Positions 46,970 through 55,936 of a stretch of 64,000 bases of DNA are shown piece after piece. The notes under the pieces were generated by a model, which was given only the letters and a program-made list of their open reading frames with translations, did no database searches and was not told where the DNA came from. This DNA is from Actinomycetota bacterium (lineage in GTDB: Bacteria > Actinomycetota > Acidimicrobiia > Acidimicrobiales > Microtrichaceae), in contig JADJBW010000005.1 of assembly GCA_016703525.1 (NCBI GenBank), positions 1 to 64,000 on the forward strand, given 5' to 3'. The position numbers and the translations under genes are program-made. Every line of letters begins with the position of its first letter. Position 1 is the first letter of the stretch.

Positions 46970-47872
46970 TCACGATCGGACCACGCCAGGAACGGCTTCG
47001 ATCGTGGCGCCGTCGTCGCCATCGAGAAGCCCCGCCCACGGATCGCCCAACCCGGTGACACGACCCGGCACGGTCTCGATGGTCAGAGCGTCCGGGTCGA
47101 CCGTTTCGAGTTCGTCCCACGCGAACGGGGTGGACACCTGACCGCCGACACGAGCCCTGGCCGACCAGGCCCCGAACACGGTCTTGTGTGGTGCGTTCTG
47201 GCTGAAGTCGACGAACACGCGGTCACCGTGCTCCTCCTTCCACCATGCCGCCGTCACCAGATCGGGTCGCCGCCGCTCGAGCTCGCGGGCGATCGCGACG
47301 GCCGCCGCGCGCACCTGGATCAAGTCCCAACGCGGGATCAGCCGGGCATAGATGTACGCCTCGGCTCGCCGTGGTCTCGCTCCTGCGGGCACGCCCACCT
47401 CGTCGAGAAGCTCCTTGGTCACGGCGGCCGCTTCGCGCACGATCGAACGCGACGCCCGGCTGTGGGTCGAGGTCGAGCGCAGTTCGTCGACGTGGTCCAG
47501 GTCGTCGGCGCGATGGCCACGAATGAAACCCAAGGCAGCCGAGATTCACGGCCCACACCACGTGCGCGAGATCGGCCAGTACGAGCGCATTCGACGTGGT
47601 GCCGTTCGGCGTCGACACGACGGCCGTCTGCAACCAGTCGGGCGCCGCGGCAGACGCGCCTGGAAGAACGACTTGCCCGAGGCGCCGTCGGGGAACCGCT
47701 GCAGCATCGTCGGCCCCCCGCGCCTGGCGCGCAGGAACGGCTCGCCGACCGCCAGGTAGTAGCGGACGAGGTCGGCCTTGGTCGCGCCGAGCGAGGAGAA
47801 GAACACCTTGTCGGGGCTCGTCACGCGCACGCTTCGCCCGTCGAGTTCCAGCACCCACGCGTCGTCGGCCAC
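46970..47872 (-). CDS. LigD-type polymerase/primase domain protein (several frameshifts)
   Basis: From ATG 47872 (MADDAWVLELDGRSVRVTSP, DKVFFSSLGATKADLVRYYL) through ARRGGPTMLQRFPDGASGKS, NALVLADLAHVVWAVNLGCL, a metal-binding DLDPQPGVAFD segment, YARLIPRWDLIQVRAAAVAI to VFVDFSQNAPHKTVFGAWSA and QVSTPFAWDELETVDP. This is the full set of the primase-like polymerase domain of bacterial non-homologous end joining. Breaks near 47,700, 47,540 and 47,400. No ligase domain or Ku gene adjoins, so it is a stand-alone PolDom protein of about 300 residues. It adds nucleotides at broken ends. Confidence 0.8.
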
Positions 47873-47911
47873 GGCGAAACGCTACCGTCCGCCCGGCGTT
47901 ACGCTCGCTCG

Positions 47912-48994
47912 ATGGCAACACCCGCACCCGAACGTCAGCCTGAACCTGCGCCGCCGGGAGCCGGCGCCGCACGAGGCCTTCGCCGACGGCGAGTACCGCT
48001 GGGGAACCTTCGACGGCCCCATCGCCAACGTCAATCTCCTCGACCGCTGGTCCGGCCCGGCACGCCGCTTCCACGGCCTGCGGTCGAAGGAGTGGCAGGC
48101 GTTCCAGTTGGTGAACGACCGCTACTTCGTGCTCGGCGCGGTCTACGACGCCAAGCTGCTCGGGCTGGTGCAGATCGTCGTCGTCGACTTGACCACGGGC
48201 GAGGCGCGCCCTGGGAGCACCGGGTGCCGTCGCCGCGCCGTCGGTCGCCCGCGGCCTCGACGGGACGGTCTCGACCGCCGGCTGCGGCTCGCTGGCGCCA
48301 CGGTCCGCAACGACGTAGCGGACGGCCGGTTGGCGATCGTTGCCGAGGACCGCGGCGGCAAGGGGGGTGTCGCCGATGGAGCTGGTCGCCATGGGTCGCT
48401 TCGGCCGCGATGACGCTGCGCACTCGTGATCTGCCATCCTTTCCTGACGGCACGCCGCCGTATTCACAAATGCGCGATGCCCGTGACGGGCACGCTTCGG
48501 CTCGAGCGGTGGGTGACGACGTTGCGACCGGCTCGACGATCATCCGATTCGACGAGGCGAGCTCGGTGCTGATCCTCGACGACCACAAAGGCCACTCCCT
48601 CACCGATGGCCTATGACTGGGTCACCGGAGCGCGCCGCGATCCTGACGGGCGGCTGCTTGCGTTCAATCTCACCGACAACCAGGTGCGCGATCCCGACAC
48701 GTTCAACGAGTGTGCGCTGTGGATCGACACGGCACTGCACCGCTTGCCGCCGGTGCGATTCGAGCGACCGGGCGGCGTGCATCAGCCCTGGCGCGTGCGC
48801 GACGCCGAGGGACGGGTCGACGTGACGTTCGAGCCCACGGTCCGCAACGAACAGCACATCGGCCCACGCAGCGCGCTCGCCGACTACTACGGCCCGTTCG
48901 GGTGGTGCAGCGGCACCATCGTCGACAACGACGGAGCTCCCGTTTCGGTCGACGCGTGCTTCGGCATGGGCGAGCAGAGTTCATCCGCCTCTAG
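47912..48994 (+). CDS. DUF2804-family protein (several frameshifts)
   Basis: Pieces in three frames: EYRWGTFDGPIANVNLLDRW, LRSKEWQAFQLVNDRYFVLG, AVYDAKLLGLVQIVVVDLTT, then IRFDEASSVLILDDHKGH, YDWVTGARRDPDGRLLAFNL, NQVRDPDTFNECALWIDTAL, and finally GPFGWCSGTIVDNDGAP and AEFIRL with a TAG at 48992. These match the DUF2804 family as I remember it. Breaks near 47,945, 48,210, 48,270, 48,410 and 48,610. Function of the family is unknown. The stop codon is followed at once by a half copy of the REP-like hairpin. Confidence 0.65.
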
Positions 48995-49019
48995 GTCGGT
49001 GGATCGGCCCAGTTCGGTG
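48995..49019. repeat. Half copy of the REP-like hairpin
   Basis: GTCGGTGGATCGGCCCAGTT-CGGTG equals the right half of the repeats at 22.6 and 54.1 kb. The left arm (GAACTGGGCC) is missing, so no hairpin can form. It begins at the base after a stop codon. Confidence 0.7.
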
Positions 49020-49060
49020 AGTCGGTCGCCGCGTCGAGCGGGACCGCTCAGCGGGATTGC

Positions 49061-49752
49061 TCAGCGGACGATCAGCGCTACGAGTGCGAAGTGACAGGCG
49101 CCGGCCGCGATCGTGAGCGCGTGCCATACCTCGTGGTAGCCGAACACCGCCCTCCCGGGTTCGGGCGCCGGGTTCGAGAATGATCGCTCCGCCGGTGTAG
49201 AGCAGGCCGCCGATGATCAGCAGCGCCATGCGTGCCGCCCCGAGTTCGCTCAGCAGCTTCGGCAGCGCGACCACGGCGCTCCACCCGGCGACGACGTACA
49301 GCCACGAGCCCGATCGGCCACCGTCGGCGGTGACTCGAATCATCTTCATGATGATCCCCGCCAGCGCCGTGACCCACATGACGACCAGCATCGGTATTCC
49401 CCCACACCCGCGGCAGGACCAGCAGGCAGAACGGCGTGTACGAGCCGGCGATGAGCACGAAGATCATCGAGTGGTCGGCCCGGCGAAGCCAGGTGACCGC
49501 ACGCTCGGAGGCGCGAACAGGTGGTACGACGCGCGTGCCGAAGAGGCCCGCGAGGCTTGCCCAGTAGATGGCAACGGCAACTCGGGCCGCCGCGGTGTGA
49601 GCCCCGGCAAGCAACCACAAGCCTGCGGGAAGCGTGACGAAGAAGGCGTACTTGTGGAGTCGACCACGCCACTCCGGTTTCGGGCCGTACGCGCCGTAGA
49701 TCGGTGCTTGGCCAGTCGGGTCGATATCTCGCTCACCGCGGTGGTCGCCCAT
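49061..49752 (-). CDS. Hemolysin III/PAQR-family membrane protein (frameshifted)
   Basis: From ATG 49752: EWRGRLHKYAFFVTLPAGLW with the family's H near the first helix, RVAVAIYWASLAGLFGTRVV, then LRRADHSMIFVLIAGSYTPF (the conserved DHS...AGSYTP), and in a second frame MWVTALAGIIMKMIRVTADG, RMALLIIGGLLYTGGAIILE; a third frame ends FGYHEVWHALTIAAGACHFA with the conserved HE.WH. Breaks near 49,395 and 49,170. Seven helices are expected, length about 230. Despite the name, members are probably zinc-dependent membrane hydrolases rather than toxins. Confidence 0.75.
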
Positions 49753-49919
49753 TGCACACCCTCCAGTTCTCCGACCGATCTCCCCCCGGCCAGAGCCTGA
49801 GTGTTATCAGCATGTCCTGCCGATGGCGAATGAGTCGTTCAACCCGCCTGCGACATCGGTCACCCACCCCGGGCCGATTCGCGTTCCCCTCCGGCGACTC
49901 GACGCCGAACGCCGGGCGC

Positions 49920-50664
49920 TCAGCAGTCGGTCGCTCTGCAGTCGTTCAATGGGCGCCGGTCGCTCTCGTCGGGCTGGCGGCCGAGCCGCAGCGGTGACAG
50001 GGGTGCGTCGGCGAGCAGGATGCGCTCGCGCCCGACGATGAGCGGCCCGCACCCGCGCCGCCAGCTGGCCGCGGCATCGGTTCGCTCGAACTCCGCCCAG
50101 GATTCCCAGTCGCCGAACGACCAGATAGCGACGACCTCGTCGTCGTCGGCCATCGCCCGCCGGAACGCACCCACCAGGGCGAGGCCGCGGGACGCGATAG
50201 CCCGGCACGGCGGCATCCCGCACGGCGTCGAGCACCTCCCCCGATGCGCCGGGAAGCGCCGCGATGAGCTCGTGCAGGTATCCGGCGGCGTTGGTGGCTC
50301 CCGAGGCCTCGTGATCGCTCACCGACGGCGACCAATCGGGCGCCACGAGAATGCGATCGAACCCACCGGACCGCAGGTCGGCCGCTGCCGCCCACCACTC
50401 GGCGAGCGACGGGTCTTGCAGCCCACCGCCGCGGAGTTCGACGTCGAAGTTCCGGCCGAGCGCGCCCCAGCCGTCGTACTCCCACAGATTCACAACCTGC
50501 GGCCATCTGCCGGTGGAGCCGACGACGGCCCAGACTCCGAAGCACGACTGTGCACGCTCACGGCGACCGATCGGCACCCAGTTCGCTGTCATGTGCTGCA
50601 GGTAGCGGGCCCGGTTGTGGCCTCGTATGTCGATGAACTCATGGATGTAGACGCGAGGACCCAT
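49920..50664 (-). CDS. Dimeric alpha/beta-barrel (NIPSNAP/EthD-like) protein (one frameshift)
   Basis: From ATG 50664: VYIHEFIDIRGHNRARYLQH and GVWAVVGSTGRWPQVVNLWE make a ferredoxin-like half; in another frame MADDDEVVAIWSFGDWESWA and EFERTDAAASWRRGC make the second, ending DCRATDC at 49920. Two such halves in one chain are usual for NIPSNAP and related monooxygenase-like proteins. About 248 residues; break near 50,195. It has no other annotated neighbour on its strand. Substrate unknown. Confidence 0.6.
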
Positions 50665-50774
50665 CGGTTGCCAACGTACTCAGCCCGTTCGCAGGCGAGC
50701 ACGCATCGACCGCATTGCGTCCACCGGCGTGAGTCGGCTCCGACCATCCCCACGCCGGCCGGTACGGTGGCGAG

Positions 50775-52196
50775 ATGACGCTCGTCGCAGGGGTCGACTG
50801 CTCCACGCAGTCCACGAAGGTCGAGATCCGTGAGGCCGAATCGGGGCGCCGCGTCGGCAGTGGCCGCTCGGCTCACCCGCCTGCGGTCCCGCCCCGATCC
50901 GAGCAGCCACCCCGTGCCTGGTGGGACGCGTTCGAGTCGGCCTGGGCCGCCGCGCTCACCGAGGCTTCCGCACGGCCCGGCGAGATCGCCGCGATCTCGG
51001 TGGCGGGGCAGCAGCACGGCCTGGTTGCGCTCGACGCCAACGACGAACCGCTCCGCCCGGCGAAGCTCTGGAACGACACCGGAGTCGGCGCCCGACGCCG
51101 GATGGCTCATCGCCCAGCTGGGTGACCCCGCCGCCTGGGCGAAACGGTGCGGGTCTGTTCCCGTCGCCGCGCTCACTATCACCAAGCTCTCGTGGCTGCC
51201 CGCAGCGAGCCCGACGCGTGGACGCTCTGGCCCGCGTCTGCCTCCCCCACGATTGGTTGACGCTGCGCCTGACCGGCGAGTTCGTGACCGACCGCGGCGA
51301 CGCCTCGGGGACCGGATACCGGTCGCCCACCAGCGGCGAGTACGACCTCGACGTGTTGCACATCGTCGATGCCGCAACGACTGGCTGTCGATGCTGCTCG
51401 TGTCGCGGCACCCGACGAGACTGCCGGGTGCTGGAACGGCACGGCGGTCGCGTGCGGAACGGGCGACAACATTAGCCGCGGCGCTGGGACTCGGGCTCGA
51501 ACGTGGAGACGCCGCCATCTCGATCGGCACGTCGGGCACGGTCTTCACCGTCTCCGATTCCCCAACCGCTGACGCGAGCGGCGCCGTCGCCGGATTCGCC
51601 GACGCCACAGGCGCCTTCCTCCCCTCGTCTGCACCTCAACGGTTCCCGGGTGATCGACACGATGGCGCGTCGTCGGTCGTGGCCTCGACGAGTTCGATCA
51701 CCCGCGGGCCTCGGGTTCGCCGATTGCCCGGATCTCGTGCTGGTGCCATATCTCGACGGAGAGCGAACCCCCAAACCGCCCGACCGCAACGGGCGAACTC
51801 GTCGGTCTCCGCACCACGACCACCCCGGAGCACGTCGCCGCTGCGACGATCATCGGCGTCGTGTGGGCCTCGACGGCCTCGACGCGCTCGGTCGGCATGC
51901 TCCGGTGAGCGACGGACGCCTGCTGCTCACCGGAGGCGGCGCTCGATTCGCGAAGCGTCCGACGCGCCCTCGCATCGTTGACGGGGCGGCCGGTGGAGGT
52001 GGCCGACCTGAACGAGAGCGTCGCCGCCGGGGCCTGCGTGCAGGCTGCAGCGATCGCACTCGGCGAACCGCACCGCGTGGTGCGCTCGGCCTGGTCGATC
52101 GGCACCGCGTCGGTCACCGATCCCGACCCGGCGGTCGACGCCGCGGAGCTGCGCGCCCGCTACGCCGCGGCACGGGATCGCCCGGGCGCCGCCTAA
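50775..52196 (+). CDS. xylB: Xylulokinase-like FGGY carbohydrate kinase (many frameshifts)
   Basis: Starts MTLVAGVDCSTQSTKVEIRE, the FGGY-kinase ATP loop. Later: EIAAISVAGQQHGLVALDAN, PAKLWNDTGV, HDWLTLRLTGEFVTDRGDAS and GTGYRSPTSGEYDLDVLHIV, AAALGLGLERGDAAISIGTS and GTVFTVSDSPTADASGAVAG, then LTGGGARF and RPVEVADLNESVAAGACVQA, AIALGEPHRVV. The Q-Q-H-G-L segment and G-T-S-G-T-V-F are typical of xylulokinase. Length about 475. Breaks near 51,085, 51,215, 51,375, 51,460, 51,640, 51,760, 51,960 and elsewhere. Phosphorylates D-xylulose or a related ketose. Confidence 0.75.
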
Positions 52197-52201
52197 CCCA
52201 A

Positions 52202-52217
52202 CGAGAACGTGTTCTCG
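52202..52217. promoter_or_regulatory. KstR-type operator upstream of enoyl-CoA hydratase
   Basis: CGAGAACGTGTTCTCG is a perfect 16-bp palindrome with the AGAACGTGTTCT core; it matches the AACnnGTT centre of the KstR consensus, with G/C instead of T/A at the outer positions. It lies 19 bp before the ATG at 52237. Confidence 0.65.
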
Positions 52218-52236
52218 TTTTCACGTAGCCTCGCCC

Positions 52237-53044
52237 ATGTCTGCCGTGCTCACCGAACGCGATGGTCACACGCTGATCGTCACCCTCAACCGTCCCGAAC
52301 GTCAGAACGCGATCAACGGCGAGATGCTCGTGCGCTTCTACGACGCATGCGTGCTCGCCGATGAGGACCCCGACGTCCGCTGCCTCATCCTCACCGGCGC
52401 CGGGGGCAACTTCTGCTCGGGCGCCGACCTGAAGGAGATGGCCGGCGGCCATCAGAACGAGCCGCTGCCCGACGGCCTCGACGTGCAAGCCCGCCTCGCC
52501 GCCGACGCCGACCTTCCGTGGAAGGCGCTGCTGCGCACGTGGCGGCTTGGCCGTGCCGATCATCCTCGCCGCGGAAGGCACCGCTATCGCCAGCGGCACC
52601 GAACTGCTCGGCGCCACCGAGATCCGCGCCGCCGGCGAGTCCGCCAAGTTCGGCATCAGCGAGGTCAGGTGGTCGCTGTACCCAATGGGCGGATCGGCAG
52701 TGCGCATCCCGCGCCAGATCCCGTACACGATCGCGTGCGAGCTTCTGCTCACCGGCGAGCACATCAGCGCCCAACGCGCACTCGACCTGGGTCTGATCGG
52801 CCACGTGGTGCCCGACGGCACCGCGCTCGACAAGGCGAAGGAAATCGCCGCGGTCATCTCGGCGAACGGGCCACTCGCCGTGAAGTCGCTCCTCAAGACC
52901 CTCCGCGGACGAACGGCATGGAGGGAGACCGAGGCGCTCACCTACGAGTTCACCTACGGCTGGGACGTGTTCGGCTCGCAGGACGCCAAGGAAGGCCCGC
53001 GGGCATTCAAGGAGAAGCGGACGCCCAACTTCCAGGGCAAGTAG
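52237..53044 (+). CDS. Enoyl-CoA hydratase/isomerase family protein (one frameshift)
   Basis: 269 residues when joined at about 52,545. MSAVLTERDGHTLIVTLNRP, ERQNAINGEMLVRFYDACVL, CLILTGAGGNFCSGADLKEM hold the CoA-binding and oxyanion-hole segment. After the break, IILAAEGTAIASGTELLGAT, KFGISEVRWSLYPMGGSAVR with the region of the catalytic acids and LLTGEHISAQRALDLGLIGH. Where the classical hydratase has two glutamates, here GTELLG and SEVRW stand; both E residues are kept. It hydrates a trans-2-enoyl-CoA in beta-oxidation. The KstR-type operator and its size suggest a steroid or branched-lipid enzyme (EchA19-like), which is inferred. Confidence 0.85.
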
Positions 53045-53095
53045 TCGCCCAACGCTGCGACACGAGCACGACGACAGGAACCGAAGGAGGAACCG

Positions 53096-54107
53096 ATGAA
53101 GCTCGGCCTGATCTGGGGCTACTGGGGCGCGTTGCCGCCCGCCAACCTGGTGGAGACCACGAAGCTCGCCGAGGACCTCGGCTTCGACTCGGTCTGGTCG
53201 GCCGAGGCTTGGGGGTCCGATGCGTTCGGGCCGCTCGCCTACCTCGCCGGACAGACCAGCCGGATCAAGCTCGGCACCTCCGTCGTGCAGCTCTCGGCGC
53301 GCACGCCGACCGCCACCGCAATGCACGCGATCACGCTCGATCACCTGTCGAACGGACGGCTCATCCTGGGGCTCGGCGTGTCGGGGCCGCAGGTCGTCGA
53401 AGGGTGGTATGGCCAGCCCTATCGCAAGCCCCTCGCCCGCACGCGCGAGTACGTGGAGATCATCCGGCGGGTCATGGCGCGCGAGGAGCCGCTGTCGTTC
53501 GACGGCGAGTTCTACCAGCACCCATATCACGGCCCCGGCTCGATGGGGCTCGGCAAGCCGCTCAAGGCGATCACCCATCCGCTCCGACGCGAGACCCCGA
53601 TCTTCCTCGGCGCCGAGGGCCCGAAGAACGTCGCAGACAGCGGAGATCGCCGATGGTTGGCTCCCGCTGTACTACTCGCCGTTCCGCCAGGAGGTCTACG
53701 CCGACCAACTCGCCGCGGCGAAGGAGGGGTTCGAGGTCGCAGCGATGGCGAACATCAGCGTGTGCGACAACGTTGCCGACGGGTTGTTGCCCGTGAAGAT
53801 GATGCTCGGCTTCTACATCGGCGGCATGGGAGCGAAGGGGAAGAACTTCCACACCGATCTCATGGCTCGCATGGGCTTCGAGGAAGAGGCCTTCCGCATC
53901 CAGGACCTGTTCTTCGAGGGCCGCCGCGACGAGGCCGTCGCGCTGGTGCCCGACGAGTTCGCCGACGAGATCTCGCTCGTCGGGCCGATCGGCCGGATCC
54001 GGGAACGCCTCGCCGCATGGCGCGACTCACCCGTCACCACGCTGTTGATGTACCCGTCGAGCCCCGACCAGATGCGCCTCATCGCCGACGTCGTCAACGA
54101 CGGCTGA
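53096..54107 (+). CDS. LLM-class F420-dependent oxidoreductase (one frameshift)
   Basis: Begins MKLGLIWGYWGALPPANLVE behind GGAGGAACC. Luciferase-like barrel motifs: GFDSVWSAEAWGSDAFGPLA, IKLGTSVVQLSARTPTATAM, LDHLSNGRLILGLGVSGPQV, ETPIFLGAEGPKNVA. After a break near 53,640: EIADGWLPLYYSPFRQEVYA, LGFYIGGMGAKGKNFHTDLM and ISLVGPIGRIRERLAAWRDS. About 337 residues, like the mycobacterial F420 LLM subfamily with the STARTER EAWGSDA. It probably uses F420H2. It follows the enoyl-CoA hydratase by 51 bp and may share the KstR-type operator. Confidence 0.85.
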
Positions 54108-54129
54108 TACCGCCAGCCGCGCCCGCCAG

Positions 54130-54293
54130 CCGCCCCGCACGCCACAACGCGCGAACTGGGCCGAATCACGTACCCACAGCGTCGGTAGATCGGCCCAGTT
54201 CGGTGGAGGGTGCCGCCCCGCACGCCACAACGCGCGAACTGGGCCGAATCACGTACCCACACCGTCGGTAGATCGGCCCAGTTCGGTGGAGGG
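54130..54293. repeat. Two tandem copies of an 83-bp unit with REP-like hairpin
   Basis: Copies begin at 54130 and 54213 and differ at one base in the loop (CCCACAGCGTCGG / CCCACACCGTCGG). Each contains perfect 13-bp arms CGAACTGGGCCGA and TCGGCCCAGTTCG around a 25-base loop (54152-54202 in copy 1). The repeat begins 22 bp after the F420 oxidoreductase stop and lies between it and the convergent SEC-C gene. Confidence 0.85.
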
Positions 54294-54335
54294 ACGTTCG
54301 GCGAAGAGGTGAAGGGGAAGCGGAGCGGCGCGAGG

Positions 54336-54845
54336 TCAGCGGCCGTGGCAGCGCTTGAACTTGAGGCCCCGAGCCGCAGGGACACGGCGCGTTCCGGCCG
54401 ACGGGCTCGGCCTTGCCGAAGTCATCGCCGAACGACGTGCGCACGGTTGCGGCCCAGATCTCGGCGGGGTCGACGAACGAGAGGGCCAGATCGGGAGCAT
54501 CGGCCAGCACCGACCCGTCGACGACGTAGTGCACCGCCGAAGAACTCGCCCGCACGTCGGTGATCCACTCGATCGGGAGCGCCGGCAACGGCGCGCGCAG
54601 TGCACCCTCGCCGAGCGGATTGATCAGCAGCAGGTGCGAGGCCCGCACCTCACACGTCCATCCTGCACCGTGCCCGATCGCCGCCGATGCCGGGTCGCCG
54701 GCGCTGGCCCCCACGCCCGGCCAGCCGGGGTCGGGCATGGTCGAGCGCTGCCACACCACCGCGGGCCTCGGCGTGGCGGCGCCGCGCATGAATACGGCCG
54801 CCTCGCTTTCGGCCCCGCGGCGGCCGGTCGGAACGGGTTGACCAC
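54336..54845 (-). CDS. Protein with C-terminal SEC-C motif (frameshifted)
   Basis: Clear parts: SAAIGHGAGWTCEVRASHLLL, LPIEWITDVRASSSAVHYVV, LSFVDPAEIWAATVRTSFGD, then EPVGRNAPCPCGSG and, one frame on, LKFKRCHGR and stop. PCPCGSGLKFKRCHG is the zinc-binding SEC-C motif found at the end of SecA and of many small proteins. Start is probably GTG 54845, 6 bp after the bioB stop, giving ~170 residues; breaks near 54,760 and 54,372. The N-terminal body is beta-rich and not recognised. It may be translated with bioB. Confidence 0.55.
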
Positions 54846-54851
54846 GGCGGG

Positions 54852-55857
54852 TCAGAGCACCTTCGAAAGCGAGCCGATCGGCATGCTCAACCGATCGAGC
54901 ATCCGAGGTCCTGCTCGGCGCCCGGCCGAGCGTCGTGAGGTAGTTCCCCACGATCAGCGCGTTGATGCCCGCGCTCATCCCGGCCTCCTGCAGATCGCCG
55001 AGCGTGAGCTGCGCACCGCCTAGCATACCGCAGGATCACGTCGGGGAGGCCGATGCGGAACAAGGCGATCCACTTCAGCGCGCCCTTCGCCGGCGTGAGC
55101 GGGCGGATCTCGAGCGGTGCCCGGGCGCGGATTGAGGAAGTTCACCGGCACTTCGGCGGGCCCAGGTTGCTGGAGCTGGCCGATCAACTCCAGGCGCTGC
55201 GCGTCGCTCTCACCGAGGCCCAGCAGCACGCCGCAGCACAGCTCCATGCCGTATTCGGTCACGAGCTCGCAGGTCTCCCATCGCTCGTCGAAGGTGGGTG
55301 GTCACCACCTTCGGGAAGTGCGAGCGGGCCGTCTCGAGGTTGTGGTTGTAGCGGTGCACACCACCCCGCAGCGAACCGCTCGGCCTGGTCTCGCGGGTGA
55401 GGATGCCGGCCGACACCGACACGTTGACCCCCGTCTCACCCCGGATGTCCGGCACGAGTTCGAGGATGCGCTGCATGGTCGGCTCGTCGGGCCTGCGAAC
55501 GGCCAGGACGATGCAGAACCCGATGCCCCCAGCTCGGCGGTTTCCGCGAGCGCCGCGAGGATCTCGTCGCGATCCAGGAATGGTGTCGCCAACACGGGGT
55601 ATCGAACTGCGCCGATTGGGAGCAGAACGCGCAATCCTCGGGGCAGCCGCCGGTCTTCACCGACAGGATGCCCTCGACCTCGACCACGTCGCCGCACCAG
55701 GTGGTGCGCACCTCGTGGGCGAGATCGCACAGCGCCCAAGGTGCTCGCCGCCGAGCGCCGCGAGTGCGGCAAGCTCGTCGGCGCTCAGCCTGCGCCGCTC
55801 GTCGAGGAGGGCCGCCCGGGCGGCAGCGATCGGGGTGGGGGTGGTGGGCTCGGTCAT
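54852..55857 (-). CDS. bioB: Biotin synthase BioB (multiple frameshifts)
   Basis: From ATG 55857 to the stop after GSLSKVL. GGCPEDCAFCSQSAQF shows the CxxxCxxC radical-SAM cluster. Further: ELVPDIRGETGVNVSVSAGI, HRYNHNLETARSHFPKVVTT, MELCCGVLLGLGESDAQRLE, VNFLNPRPGT and QEAGMSAGINALIVGNYLTT. These cover the whole enzyme and give 335 residues, the normal length. Breaks near 55,735, 55,620, 55,510, 55,305, 55,130 and 55,025. BioB inserts sulfur into dethiobiotin. It is divergent from bioA by 79 bp. Confidence 0.9.
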
Positions 55858-55936
55858 CGCGTCCTCGGTCGGCTCGACTCGTGCGACCCCGCCGATGGGG
55901 CCTACCGTTCGCCCGAAACTACCGGAGGCGACCGCG

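Noticed and set aside
54130..54293. Tandem repeat as a CRISPR-like array
   Set aside because: Only two units, repeat itself is palindromic and the spacer portions are identical; no cas genes.
55858..55936. BioQ/BirA operator between bioB and bioA
   Set aside because: I see no clear palindrome in the 79-bp divergent region, and sequence errors here make any weak match unreliable.
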